Assembly: GCA_015039465.1 (NCBI GenBank)
Contig: MU130696.1
Location: 1 to 64,000 of the forward strand
DNA: 64,000 nt
Reading direction: 5' to 3'
Origin: Phlegmacium glaucopus
Taxonomy: Eukaryota; Basidiomycota; Agaricomycetes; Agaricales; Cortinariaceae
In this document: in pieces, positions 23,718-34,903 of the stretch
Layout: every line of letters begins with the position of its first letter
Numbering within the stretch: position 1 is the first letter of the stretch
Position numbers and translations under genes: made by a program
The notes under the pieces: generated by a model
Databases searched by the model: none
Told to the model about the DNA's origin: nothing
The model's input: the letters and a program-made list of their open reading frames with translations, nothing else

Positions 23718-25607
23718 ATGGCTAGCGAGAAAGCACGTTTTGCGCAAGAGGTCGCCCAGGTTGAGCAGTGGTGGAAGGTAATACACCATCTGTTTAGCAT
23801 TAGACGTCTACAATAATGAACTGCCATATTTTAGGACCATCGCTTTGCGCGAGTGACGCGCCCATACACTGCGGCCGAGGTCGTTGCAAAGCGCGGCACC
23901 CTGCCAATCCAGTATCCTTCGAATGTCCTGGGTAAAAAACTTTGGTCATTGCTCAGCTACCATGCGAAACATGGAACACCATCGCACACCTACGGAGCGT
24001 GAGTGTATATGCTAATGGTTATCAGATAAAGTATTGAAACCACTGCAGGCTTGACCCCGTCCAAGTAACGCAAATGGTAAAATATCTTGAGACCGTATAC
24101 GTTTCTGGCTGGCAATCGTCGAGCACGGCCTCTAGCACAAACGAGCCTGGCCCGGATCTCGCTGGTAAGCTTTTTATTACTGTTTCGGAGCACTGTTGTG
24201 TAACCTGAAAATATAAGATTACCCTTCAAACACCGTTCCAAACAAGGTTGAGCATTTGTTCATGGCTCAGTTATTTCATGACCGGAAGCAGAGAGAAGCT
24301 CGATCACAAATGTCAGAAGCTGAACTGGCGAAGACGCCACATGTTGACTATCTCCGTCCAATTATTGCCGATGCGGACACTGGCCATGGTGGTTTGACTG
24401 CTGTCATGAAACTCACCAAGCTATTCGTCGAAAAGGGTGCCGCTGGAATTCATATCGAAGATCAAGCACCCGGGACGAAGAAGTGTGGTCACATGGCTGG
24501 AAAAGTGTTGGTTCCCATACAGGAACATATCAACCGCCTCATTGCGATTCGTCTCCAATATGACATCATGGGAGTCGATAATTTAGCCATCGCCCGAACC
24601 GACTCCGAAGCTGCCACCCTCATCACCTCCAATATAGACCCTAGGGACCACCCCTTCATCCTTGGCTCTACCAATGCGACGTTACGACCTTTGAATACTA
24701 TTATGATAGAGGCTGAAGCAGCCGGCAAGAACGGCGTCCAACTTCAAGCGATTGAGGATCAATGGCTCGCTGCCGCTAACTTGCAACTCTTCTCTACCGT
24801 CCTTGCCACTGCTCTCAGCAAGCAAGGTGAAAACAAAGCCATTGTCGACAAGTTCTTGGTACGAATCGCTGGTACTTCCTATCCTGATGCTGTGGCCATC
24901 GCACAGAAGGAGTACGGTTTGAAGAGTGCTCCTTTCTGGGACTGGGACAGTCCAAGGACCCGGGAAGGATTTTACCGCTACCAAGGTGGAACGCAATGCG
25001 CTATTCACCGATCTATAGCCTTCGCTCCGTACGCCGACTTGTTATGGATGGAAACTAAAAAGCCTATCCTTGCGCAAGCCCGAGAGTTCGCCGCTGGTGT
25101 CCATGCCGCACACCCAGGCCACTGGTTGGCCTACAATTTAAGCCCGTCATTCAACTGGGAAGCAGCAGGTCTCAATGACAAGGATATGCAAGATTACGTG
25201 TGGGAGCTAGGCAAGCTTGGATTCGTTTGGCAGTTCATAACGGTGAGTATAGATGATATACAACAGGCACATGTTAATTGTTTTTTTTTTTATATGCGCT
25301 CAGCTTGGTGGTCTTCATTCGAATGCATACATTTCGGACTTATTTGCGCAGAACTTTGCCAAGACTGGTATGAAGGCTTATGTGGAGATTGTACAACGAC
25401 GAGAACGCGAGATTGGATGTGACGCCCTCACGCATCAGAAGGTAACTTTGAATTATTGCTCGCAGAGGAATTGACATCGAACGTTGTCTCTAGTGGAGCG
25501 GGGCCGACTACGCCGACAACCTCATCAAGACGGTGACTGGTGGCGTATCGTCGACGGCTGCGATGGGAGCTGGTGTGACCGAGTCGCAGTTCACTGCTAA
25601 GCTTTGA
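23718..25607 (+). CDS. ICL1: Isocitrate lyase (glyoxylate cycle)
   Basis: Isocitrate lyase splits isocitrate to succinate and glyoxylate, letting the fungus grow on acetate, fatty acids or ethanol. It acts in peroxisomes or the cytosol. From ATG 23718 ([19 protein letters not shown]) short exons lead into a long one at about 24220-25240. Landmarks: [35 protein letters not shown], the substrate/metal region [29 protein letters not shown] with the catalytic cysteine motif [39 protein letters not shown] (quoted in part), [11 protein letters not shown] and LGGLHSNAY. It ends [17 protein letters not shown]. The final three residues (AKL) resemble a peroxisomal targeting signal type 1 (SKL-like), which fits glyoxysomal location. 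An intron near 25243-25303 splits the FQ(F)ITLGGLH segment. Expression is usually glucose-repressed; I do not see a defined operator. Confidence 0.97.
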
Positions 25608-25737
25608 TCAGTAAAGACAAATGTTGTAAAAAAATGAATGTACACTGCAGTAGAATCCATCATCACAAGCTTAAGATTGAGTGAGATGAGATATTCGGCG
25701 ATAGCCGGACCCAAAGCTGCATTCAACCAGTTCCATC

Positions 25738-27003
25738 ATGGAGGCGACGGAACGTATCCAAGCTGCTTCGAATTTCCTTCTACAATCACCTCCCGGAGAG
25801 ATAAACGATGTGCTAAATGGTTCGTTAAATCCATCTTCCTACTGGGAAAACATAGTGGTGAATGTCGTATTGTTAATCTCAAGATGTCCGCAACATAATC
25901 TCCGACGATGATTTGCTCCAAGAAGGCATCCTTCCTGCACTAAGGGAATACAACATCGAGCAGTTTACAGTTGTGGATGTCCCCGATGCAGAGCATCAGG
26001 CAAGTCTACATCTCATTGCACATAAAATGTGCGATCATTGACACGCTGATTACCAGTCTATTATCAGCGAAGCAGCTCGAGTTGGGTCTTCATCAGAGGG
26101 CGGGGAACGTTTTCTAGATCCTAGGTCGAAGAATTCCTTCGTTTTTGATCATCTAAGTCTGGTCAGTATTTAATGGCCGTGATTTGTATTCGGCATGACT
26201 TTGACGGTCCTTAGGAAGCTTCAGATCCTCAACCATTTGAACCTGACGCTGAACATGAACCATTCCGGTACGTCCAACTTTTACTGCACTGGATCTATCT
26301 AATTAATTTGGGGGTTGTAGTGCTGCGCTTGAAGGAGCGGCGCTAAATTACCTTAAAGCACACTTCCCAGATGGAGTGACCACTGTTTTATCACCAACAG
26401 AGGGCTCCAATGACTATTTGATTCAAGTTGTCGCCAACAAGTACAATCCAACAAATTTTTGGTCAGTTTCGCCGAACTTGTGTCTGTGGTTTTCATTCTT
26501 GTGCTCAATATCAATTACAGGTCCGGTCGATGGCGGTCGGAATACACTGTTGATTTGACGACAAATCAGATCGCTGGCAGAGTCCTGATCAATATCCACT
26601 ATTATGAGCAAGGAAACGTGAGCATGGCAGCTAACAGGTTTGCCTCATCTACAAGCTGATGAAAACTAGGTTCAACTATCGACAATACACGCTGTATCAT
26701 TCATTATCCCTCCCGCAATCGTTTCATCTCCAGACACAACTAAATCTGCCAAGATACTCGCGTTAATTGAGGATGAGGAGAGAAAATACCAGATTTCGTT
26801 GAACGAGACATATCAGGAGATGAAGGAGAAGACATTTAAAGGGTTGAGGCGGGCGTTACCACTTACGCGTCAGAAGATAGACTGGGACAAGGTATGCCAT
26901 TTGAGTGTAATATGGGTAGACCTACTAACCTAGATTTTAGGTGACGGGATATAGGCTTGGGGCAGAGTTATCAGGGAGCAAAGCTGCTTTCAATAATTCT
27001 TAA
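25738..27003 (+). CDS. CAP1: F-actin capping protein alpha subunit
   Basis: The alpha subunit pairs with the beta subunit to cap barbed ends of actin filaments at cortical patches. The gene starts at ATG 25738, 130 bases after the isocitrate lyase stop. Exons read MEATERIQAASNFLLQSPPGEINDVLND, then an acidic region (ISDDDLLQEGILPALREYN), FTVVDVPDAEHQSIISEAARV, FLDPRSKNSFVFDHLSLEASD, and the central core YLIQVVANKYNPTNFWSGRWRSEY, which is the family signature including the FWxGRWRS motif interrupted by an intron at about 26461-26520. It continues with GRVLINIHYYEQGNVQL, SLNETYQEMKEKTFKGLRRALPLTRQKIDW (quoted in part) and ends GSKAAFNNS. The total is about 280 residues, the normal length. The C-terminal 'tentacle' region that binds actin is intact. 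Confidence 0.93.
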
Positions 27004-27388
27004 CGTATGAGAGCTATTTGTTAAAGTTAACGGACTTCTGTTCACAACTTTGGTACGAAAAACATGAGAATTTGGAGTGTGTGTGTGTCTGGAGTCAAGT
27101 TATTTATGAGCAATTGAGATTTAGAGACCAGAGGGAGGGCAGAAATTGGATATTTTGTGGAATTCATGCTGTATCGAACCAGCATCACACAGTATCACAC
27201 ACGACTGAAAAGGAAACCTTTATTACCACGACCCTTAATAGATAAAGAGTTCAATATCTCCTCTGTGAAGAGAGAAATTCCAAGGGTTGGATGACTTAAA
27301 AACATGTATTTTCGCGAGGTCATCTTAAAACCAAGGATTCTAAGACACTAATTCGATACCGGGCAGTCTTCGTGTTTGGTGTCCTTTA

Positions 27389-27619
27389 TTTAGTGTACAA
27401 ATAAATCTAAGCTAAATTTGGTCATCTGGGTGTATGTGAAATCTCCATCGACACCCACAGTCAAACTGCTCACCTTCCGATTTCCTAAGGCCATGGTTTA
27501 CAAAAATGATCAAAGCGGCAAGGGTTGGATACGGAGAAGGTTCACAGGCATGAGGAATGCGGTTAACACGAGCATCAGACGACCTACCTGATTTAGCTTA
27601 TATTTATTTGTACACTAAA
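27389..27619. mobile_element. MITE-like element: 29-base terminal inverted repeats
   Basis: TTTAGTGTACAAATAAAT starts the left arm (27389-27417). The right arm (27591-27619) is its reverse complement over 29 bases with a single mismatch. The arms enclose 173 non-coding bases, giving a 231-base unit with no reading frame. The size and structure fit a miniature inverted-repeat transposable element. I cannot see a clean target-site duplication, and I have no second copy in this window, so a simple hairpin of other origin is possible. Confidence 0.5.
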
Positions 27620-28046
27620 ACGAAGCTGCAAACACTACCGATTATCGATTAGCAATGAGCTGTTAAAATTTTTTTTTGCTCAGTGGGCGGAGTGGAATTG
27701 AATGATCGCGCGGTGTTGCTTATTATTCTGAGTCTCAAAGTTGTCTTTGTCTTTATGTAAAATTACTGCATGATGGTCTTGTCACCGAGTAACATATCCT
27801 TCTCTTGCCTTGTTCCTGCGCAACCAAGAAGGGCAATGTCTCCCAAAATAATAAAATAACAGCAGGCACAGTAACTATGCAACTCATTTACCCATCTTTT
27901 GTAGGTGCGTTGTTTCTCTTCGTGGGCGTTGTTATCACAGCGTCGACACAGCTATATTTGGTAAAGTGCCTTAGACTCTAACTGCCGATGTCATCTTCCC
28001 GAATAGTAATACTTCCTAGACAACAATGACATCGCGTGACTGCGCG

Positions 28047-28128
28047 CTTAATCTTTAACAGCACCAACAAAGGGTCCTTAATCTTAACAGCACTAACAAA
28101 GGGTCTTTAACAGCACCAACAAAGGATC
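28047..28128. repeat. Three imperfect direct repeats of about 23-30 bases
   Basis: The block TTAACAGCACCAACAAAGG (with one C/T change in copy 2) occurs at 28047-28076, 28077-28105 and 28106-28128. The first two copies also share the leading CTTAATC. The array lies about 200 bases upstream of the next gene's ATG, so it could be a set of promoter elements or a young local duplication. Confidence 0.8.
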
Positions 28129-28325
28129 AAAAGATGATTAACCCGCCACTCCGAAACGCATTGTTGTTGGTATAAAACATATAATAAACCACACTTTTTG
28201 TATCCGATCTTGAACGAGCACCTCTCCCATTATCCGCTACCTAACAGAACTCAGCTCCCACAGAATCATCCTACTTTTAATTCTCTATAAGCCAATCTTC
28301 CACACAACCCTTCAAACCGCATTAC

Positions 28326-31300
28326 ATGGCTAAGATGACACAACGACCCTCATCCCACAGCAACAAGAACAAAGGCAAAGGAAGAGCCCAGTGTCCCAGC
28401 CCCCCAAGACAAAAATCAGGTTAGCATACTGCCTCGTCTCTTTATCAGGCAACCACTGACTCGGGCCCCCAACTCTGCCAGTGTCCGATGAATCGGTTGA
28501 TGCTTGGTGGCTAGACCAAGTACTGATATCCGAGGAGGAAGAGCTAGAGGCGGCGCTGGCAGCTTCATTGTCTTCCGGCACTGCATACTACCCAATGGCA
28601 CAAGAATCATCCTCCTCCTCACAGCATATCTCTTGTCTTCAAACATTTCCAACCGCGGATGCAAGTGATAACGATAGTCTTATGACTGACACGCCGCGGG
28701 CTTATCCCCTGCCTGAGGATTCTTCAGTCAACACCACAATGCTGTCTACTTCACCTACTTCCAATCCGGACGACATTGGTCGCATTATCAAACCTCTACC
28801 GAAGCGAAGCCTTAGGTCCCGCTTCCTTGAAATCGCCGCCCGTGTCACCAAACCTCTGCCCAAGCGACGAACGCCGAAAGCTTGTAGCCTTAATGACCCC
28901 AACCAGCCATCGGCTGTTGAGGGTAGTGCGACTCCTTCGTCATCAACATATATACCGCCATCGCCACCTTCCGATCCTATGGCTGGTACTTCAACCCAAA
29001 CGGACGTTAACGATCGGGAATTACTTCCCAAAAATAGCTCGAACGCTTCATCTACATCATCACCAGCAGCATCAAATACACCATCTTCATTTGTATTTGG
29101 CGGTTTAGAAGATTATTCTGTCGAAGAGCCGACAGTTTATGGGAGTCCGTCTGAAGAGGCTGATCCTTGGGTCACCATAGGCCAGATTTCGGGTTTATCA
29201 AAAGACCTCATAGAAGCGATTAGAGCGATGAGTGAACTTGGTGGAATAGATGACAGTGATGCGTCACTGAACGCAGATTATGCGTTCTCAAAGTATGTTA
29301 TTCTTGTTGATGATCTTATAAATTTATTTGATTTACAACAACCCGCATATAGTAAAACCGGGCAGCACCAGCATACCTTTCACGCCAATTATTCGGGTAT
29401 GGAAGATACAGCCGCTGCGCCCATATCAAGTCTCCCATTGAGTGGCGACCACGAAAATGCCATCAATCCTACGACTATCGAATCAATGTCAAGCATACAA
29501 CAGGATAACATTGCCATGGATGACTCCGACAACGGTCTCCACCACGAATCACCCCCCCCAGTTGCGTCTCTGTCATTGGAGCTCTCCGACAAGATACCCG
29601 AGTCCTCTGTTGTACACAACAACTCCATTCCAACCTGTCAGTTAACGACAACAAATGGCGCTCCGATGTTGCAGACACCAGTTCACCCCGATGATCTTGG
29701 TCAATCATCTACGAACTTCGGCATAGATTCTACAAACACGTCTTCGCAGCCTCTGCAGGCAGCGGTCGAAGATAACTTTGATATCGAATCATTGTACGAA
29801 CTCCTATCTGGCGACGTTGAAAGAGATGCCGTCGTCACTACAGGATTTACAGAAGAGATACTCGCTTCTACTTTCAATATCGGACTTGCTAGCGATACAG
29901 AGAACGATACAACTCCGAACGAGCAGTGGCAATCCACTTCAATATCCAATTTCGACCTTTCTCCCGCCATACCTTGTCATCGCTCGCCTGCAAACGATAC
30001 AGATCCCCCGAGCAAGCGAGGGGAAACCCCTGTTGGCTCCGACCCTAAACGCTTTGACAGCGCGTCTGTTGATGATCCAATTTCTTCGAGCGAGCCAGCG
30101 CAATCCATGTCTGCCACTTGTCCAGTGCCAGTGATAATTGTAACTCCCTGTGCGAGCAGAACGCCCTTACCATCCATCCATCCTCCCCTGCCTTCAAGCG
30201 GACAGTTCCTGTCACCTCTTGCTCGCCCTAGGTCTCCAGCTTTACCATCTATCCTCCAACCTGCGGTACAAAACAACAACGACGATGTGCCTCCACAAGC
30301 AGACGTCGTATTGACATGTCCAGCTCCCGATGTCAGGGTTTCCCCTACCGTCGTACAGGCTTTTGATACCGTAACTTCTACCGCCGTCACAGTACCCCAA
30401 CCTAGCGCAATTCATGTGCCTAGTGCACTCGATCAAGACAACTCCACGTCGATGCCCCCCGATCCCGTTCCTTTGGATCAGAACATGGATTTTGTATCTC
30501 TAGCTCCAGTTGCAGAACTATATCCTCAATCCCTGTACGAAGCATCTGACATTGATATGTGTCAGGACACATCTCCTGGTCCCTCATACCTCCCGAGTTA
30601 CGACCCAAACCCCTTCGATAACTCATCCAATGCACCTGAAATGTCGTGGAGAGACACGCCACAAGGTCCAAACGGGTGAGGCTTGAAATCACTGACATAT
30701 ATATGTATTCTGACGTACTTCTAGGGATGATCCTATGGACCTTGACGATCCGATGACCTCCGGGAGTGACCTTTATCGACAATCTCATCAGATTGAACCC
30801 GAAATGGCGTCTGCGGACGGTTGGCGCCACGCCGAAGTTTTTTCAGAAGACGTTGAGATGAATGAAATCTCGGCTGAACCTGACATTGTACACGAGGTAC
30901 ACCTTGAACGATGTCCACCCACGCCCATGACCAATTCAGTCATCTTGGACGATCCAGTTCCTTTCCCTTGGGACGAAGAGGAACCAAGCAGTCTTCCAAA
31001 CATCGCAGCGACCTCGTGGTCTGTAGATCCATCAAGGCCTGACTTCGCCACTGCGTTAGATGCCCCTGTAGAGGATCCCGTTATCACTCAGGCTCAGAGT
31101 CTGGCCGCGGAAACGCCCAGCTACCAGACTTGTCCCGAGGCGCACAAACCCGGGCCACAACGACAGGAAATGGCTGAGCCCACCATTAGTCTTCAGCCTC
31201 GAACTACTGCCATCCCGATTGCACCAACACCAATGGTCATTCCGCCCTTACAGCCACAATTGCTCATGGGAGATATGCTTGCATTTATGCAACAGATCTC

Positions 31301-32108
31301 GACAGTTGTCAATACCCTCGATTCTCTCGCTTCTCTCTCGCTCGAAGCTCAAGCTGTTGCAACCGTACAAACAACCGCTACTCAACCTGTGTCCGCTACC
31401 AATAGGCAACCGATGGCTCATGGACGGGGACTCCAGAGTCCGGAATCTGAAGCACCCGCCCATGAGCCATCGACTGCTGAACCATCTTCCGACACGCTTG
31501 ACAGGGTTGTGTTCAACTCAATGGACCGCAACCCAGAGCAGAGAGAGACGGCGCAACCTGAAGACACCGATATCAATGTCCATCTACCAGACTATGGCGC
31601 TCAATTGAACAACTTCAGCACGTCGAACCCGACCCGAGGGCGGATGGCCAACAACACTCCTTCTACCACTCTTCCTCTCAACGGCGGAGAAATGCAGACC
31701 ACAGACGAATCTGCAATACAGCGGTCAATTCCTGACCCGCCATCAGAGCGCGACTCTAGGAGAAGAGCGAAGGTCTCGAAAACCAAAAGCAAGGACCTCA
31801 GCAAGTTTGCTACCGGCATCAATCCATCGAGAGCAAGACGTCGAGTCCGATTTGCAGTCGACATTGCGAACACGCGGTACACTTTCGGGACAGAAACATC
31901 CGAACCGCAATTCCAACCATCAGTCCCTTCTACTGCATTGCGCGTCGAGGTGTCTTCACATACGGAGTCAATTCCTGAGTCGTCAACACCTGCAGCTCTT
32001 CAACTCGGTAAAACGGTTGAGATTCAGGGTTTCTGGGGCAACCTTTGGGGGGCGCTATCTTCGTTTTTCTGGGAAGATTCCCCTTCGGACACCTCATATT
32101 CCCGCTAA
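28326..32108 (+). CDS. Large disordered Ser/Thr/Pro-rich protein with UIM-like motif
   Basis: No family is recognised. Three exons (28326-28419, 28482-30675, 30725-32108) join in frame to 1,223 residues. The short first exon gives a basic leader (MAKMTQRPSSHSNKNKGKGRA). Residues 48-63 read SEEEELEAALAASLSS, which fits the ubiquitin-interacting motif (acidic run, Leu, Ala at +3, Ser at +7). The next segment has two KPLPKR repeats in Arg/Lys-rich sequence. Most of the rest is low-complexity, rich in Ser, Pro, Thr and Asp. One helix-prone island at about 29180-29340 reads GLSKDLIEAIRAMSEL and FSKYVILVDDLINLFDL. Near the C-terminus is a basic patch (RRRAKVSKTKSKDLSK, ARRRVRF) that could be a nuclear signal, followed by a hydrophobic tail (FWGNLWGALSSFFWED). 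Function is unknown; ubiquitin binding is only a hypothesis. Confidence 0.75.
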
Positions 32109-32269
32109 GCAGTAAGTAAAGTGTCTCCTATCCTTATCGCTAATACTCATCTTTGCTTGTATCGTGTTCGCAGTTCCTCGATACCTTTTCTCCCGATGCA
32201 ATCGTTACGCGAATTTCTATCACAACACTTCAACCGGCGTTCAGTAAAATCGAGCAAACATGCACCCAA

Positions 32270-32620
32270 TGAATGATCAGCCATGCAAGGATGAGGATGA
32301 ACAGAAACCCGGACAATCATAAAAAGTGTTCGGGTAGCATCAGTTCATTTCCCCCATCGCGGCATCGCCTGCTCGTCATCATTCTCTGTCGTGCAACTTC
32401 ATCAACCTCTCGTCAACTCTCACCGAACGCAGGATTCGCATGGAGTACCCTTTCTGAGCATCAAAGCACTGGAGCATCTGCGCTTGTGTAGTGACCAGCC
32501 TTACAAGGATGAGGATGAACAAGAACCGATACCCTGGATATTCACAAAACCAATCCCTGTATCCATCCGTTCTTTCTCCTCATCGCGGTATCGCTTTCCC
32601 GTCACCACCGCATTTTTAGC
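32270..32620. repeat. Diverged direct duplication, two copies of about 110 bases
   Basis: Copy one (about 32272-32390) and copy two (about 32491-32610) both begin GA-CAGCC--CAAGGATGAGGATGAACA, and later share CATCGCGG-ATCGC and CGTCA at similar spacing. Matching bases come in blocks separated by divergent stretches. In copy two the same frame reads DQPYKDEDEQEP and stays open to 32675, while copy one reads DQPCKDEDEQKPG and stops soon after. It could be a duplicated 3' exon or untranslated segment of the upstream gene. Confidence 0.55.
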
Positions 32621-32878
32621 GCACTTTGGCCATCATAGCTCTCGCCCAGTTTTGCTTGGCATCGGAGGTCGTTAATCCTTGCCCGTCCGCTAGGACCTTG
32701 AAGACTACAATTGTGATACCCAAATTACTCGTGACATTGCCGAAGGAGTATAGCTAGAGTTTCTTTCCTCTATCAACTCAAGCCGTTTGTCATGAGAAGT
32801 GACACTGTCAGTATACATCAGTTTCACTTCTCATGTCCTGAACGGCTTATCTTCCTCTTCGTTCCTTTTCTCTTTCAT

Positions 32879-32944
32879 TTTCCTTTCTCTGTTTCCTTTC
32901 TCTGTTTCCTTTCTCTGTTTCCTTTTCTCTGTTTCCTTTTTTCT
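32879..32944. repeat. Five-copy tandem repeat, TTTCCTTTCTCTG-type
   Basis: Consecutive units of 13 to 14 bases (TTTCCTTTCTCTG with T-run length changes) span five copies. The plus strand is all pyrimidine except for the single G in each unit. Length variation between copies is confined to T runs, as expected from replication slippage. Confidence 0.85.
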
Positions 32945-32999
32945 GTTCCTCTTTGTATTCGTCCTAGCTCTGTATGTACTAACTTCCCCATCCCATGTA

Positions 33000-33028
33000 C
33001 CTCCCCCTTCCCCCTTCCCCCTTCCCCC
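33000..33028. repeat. C-rich 7-base tandem repeat (CCCCCTT)
   Basis: Four successive CCCCCTT-type units follow shortly after the 13-base pyrimidine repeat. This is ordinary low-complexity DNA that can form slipped or quadruplex-like structure on the G-rich strand. Confidence 0.8.
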
Positions 33029-34136
33029 CACACATTCCCACAGCGTTTAGAGCCTGAAGATTTTGGGATACGCAATTGTATCACAACTCGCATTGAAATT
33101 TGTACTGGTGGAATCCTTGTTTGTACTTACTCTCGTCGGATCGTTCCCTCATCTTCTCGGGTGGTTGAATTTGTGTTGGTGGTTTCATGTTTCCCACCGA
33201 GAACTTGAAGGTCTCCATAATTGTGACTCGCGATTTGTATATATCCTAGGAGCCTTGCATGTATGTAATAGACTGAAATATCTGTAGCAGTAGAATTGAC
33301 TTGTTGTCTTGTTCAGCGATTGTGTAATAACCAGTGAAGCATTACAGTCTCCGCATGGTTCTAACATTCGCCAGAGTAGTCTGTTGCAAAGGCGAGCAAC
33401 ACTTTATTCGATGACAAGGCCACACAGATTGACTTGAACATTTTCGAGCAGGGAAAGATTCTCTGACGACAGCAAAATCATGATAAAGACAAGGAGCACT
33501 TGAAGTTTACTCTCCGTTTCTTTTCCTTCTCTATAAGCCTCTTCTCAAGCCTCTTCACGATCTTCTCCGCAGACCGTGGATCTATACTTTCCTTTTCATA
33601 TGCATCTCTGAAAACCTTACGATTCAATAATGCCCAACTTATCCTCGCCTCTATCGTTGGGAGACTGGACTTCATAGCTACGCTGATAAGCATAGCAATG
33701 GATGTAAGGAAATGATTCTCGAATGATAAGAGGAAAAACACTAACGCCATCAACCCAAATACAAGTTTTATTCCTCCTGTTTCTCTGCCAGTTAGGAACT
33801 GGTGTACTCTAAAGGTTTATGAAACAGGTCCGCCTCCTTTGAGTTCATAGGTGGTGTGGTATGGGACTCAGAGCCTGTCTGGCTCAAATAGGAATAGTGA
33901 TTTGCTGCTGAGCAATGAAATAGGAAGCGCCTACATGGCTTCTAAAAGGTAGTCTGTCGTGCAATTCTACATCCTGAGAAACGAAGTGAGCTCGATTTGC
34001 GACAAGAGCAGTAAAGATAAATGAAGTGCAGTATCTTGTTGAACGATCTGTATTCGTACAGTGTTTTAAGTCAAGGACTCGCGAAAGCACTGACAGAACG
34101 ATGTGTTATCCATATTTTATTCCAATCGATGGGTAC

Positions 34137-34903
34137 TCAATCATCCTCCTGAATTGTAATCTTTGATGTTTCCAATACCGCAGGAGTATCCTTTACCAAT
34201 GCTGGGCTACTCTGTCGTAAAATACTGTCAGGTTGACCAGTCGTTTCCTCGTGTGCATCCAGGTCCTCGTCACTGCTGTCTCCAGGTCTTCGGAATACGA
34301 GTTCCTTTCCGTTTATTAGGCGTCTCTTTTTGAGAGGAAGATCTGCGTTCGTATGCTCGGCGTTTGGTCGTGAGGAATCGTTGTCCTGTTTATTCCCCTT
34401 CATTTTAACCTTTTCTTTCTTCTTTTGCCTCTTCAGCCGATTCTTGGTTGTTTTCGCATTGGAAATTTCTTCTGCTTCACGCCGTTTTCTTTCAAATTCA
34501 GCCTCTTCAGTTTCCTTGAAGGGGTGAGAGGATTAGAGTAAAGGGGTGAATAGCAAAGACCAGTCACGAGTATTCATACCTTCTGCGTAGCCTCTTCAAG
34601 TAATTTAAGACGTTCGTATTCTCTTCTCCTACTAGCCTTGTAGACGTGGAATTCCCCGCTTCCGGCACCAGCACTAGATCCTTGGACGTTCTTCATCATC
34701 TCTCGTGCAGCGCGAATTGTTTTTTCCTTTGGTGGGGGAGGTATATAAGCAGGTTTGGTGGGATCTTTGAGGAGCTTATCCAGTTGTGAGCGTTGTTTCT
34801 CCACAGCTGTAAGAACATGGCGATTTGCAGGGGTGGTCGATGTCGACGGCGTTACGCTAGTAGTAGTAGGACCAGACATTAGGAGTGTGGTCAGCAGTGG
34901 CAT
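34137..34903 (-). CDS. PRKRIP1-family (DUF1168) spliceosome-associated protein
   Basis: Human PRKRIP1 is a structural component of the catalytic spliceosome (C* stage), a long helix clamping U2/U6 elements; fungal members share the N-terminal core. The first exon runs from ATG 34903 (or the next Met at 34879, MSGPTTTSV) and has LTAVEKQRSQLDKLLKDPTK, PAYIPPPPKEKTIRAAREMM, then the family signature NVQGSSAGAGSGEFHVYKA followed by RRREYERLKLLEEATQK. After one intron (about 34518-34580) the second exon gives ETEEAEFERKRREAEE and a very basic stretch (NRLKRQKKKEKVKMK), matching the helix and Lys-rich tail of the family. The C-terminal 80 residues (LPLKKRRLINGKELVFRRPGD, then acidic/Ser-rich) are poorly conserved. 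The gene is head-to-head with PRP8, another core spliceosomal gene. I prefer 34903 only because it is the first ATG. Confidence 0.82.

Larger units (their letters stand above)
27004..28325. other. Intergenic region with repeats
   Basis: No gene is seen in this 1.3-kb gap; the longest open stretch is 75 codons. It holds a 231-base inverted-repeat element (27389-27619) and a triple direct repeat (28047-28128), each listed separately. The last 200 bases contain AT-rich blocks (TATAAAACATATAATAAACC near 28171) that may act as a core promoter for the next gene. Confidence 0.5.
32109..34136. other. Intergenic region with duplications and simple repeats
   Basis: No firm gene is seen. It includes a diverged direct duplication (32270-32620), a 13-base tandem repeat (32879-32944) and a C-rich 7-base repeat (33000-33028). 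On the minus strand 33478-33753 is open for 91 codons. It has a protein-like charged helix (VFRDAYEKESIDPRSAEKIVKRLEKRL) and might be one exon of a small gene, but I cannot build the rest. From 33290 to 33480 and 33760 to 34130 nothing stands out. Confidence 0.4.

Noticed and set aside
17321..25607. Metabolic gene cluster of malic enzyme and isocitrate lyase
   Set aside because: They are separated by unrelated housekeeping genes (TAD3, ALG7), with mixed strands. No biosynthetic core, transporter or regulator is present.
30735..32108. Separate 457-codon gene
   Set aside because: It joins in frame to the preceding 732-codon frame through a clear 49-base intron (30676-30724), so it is the last exon of one gene.
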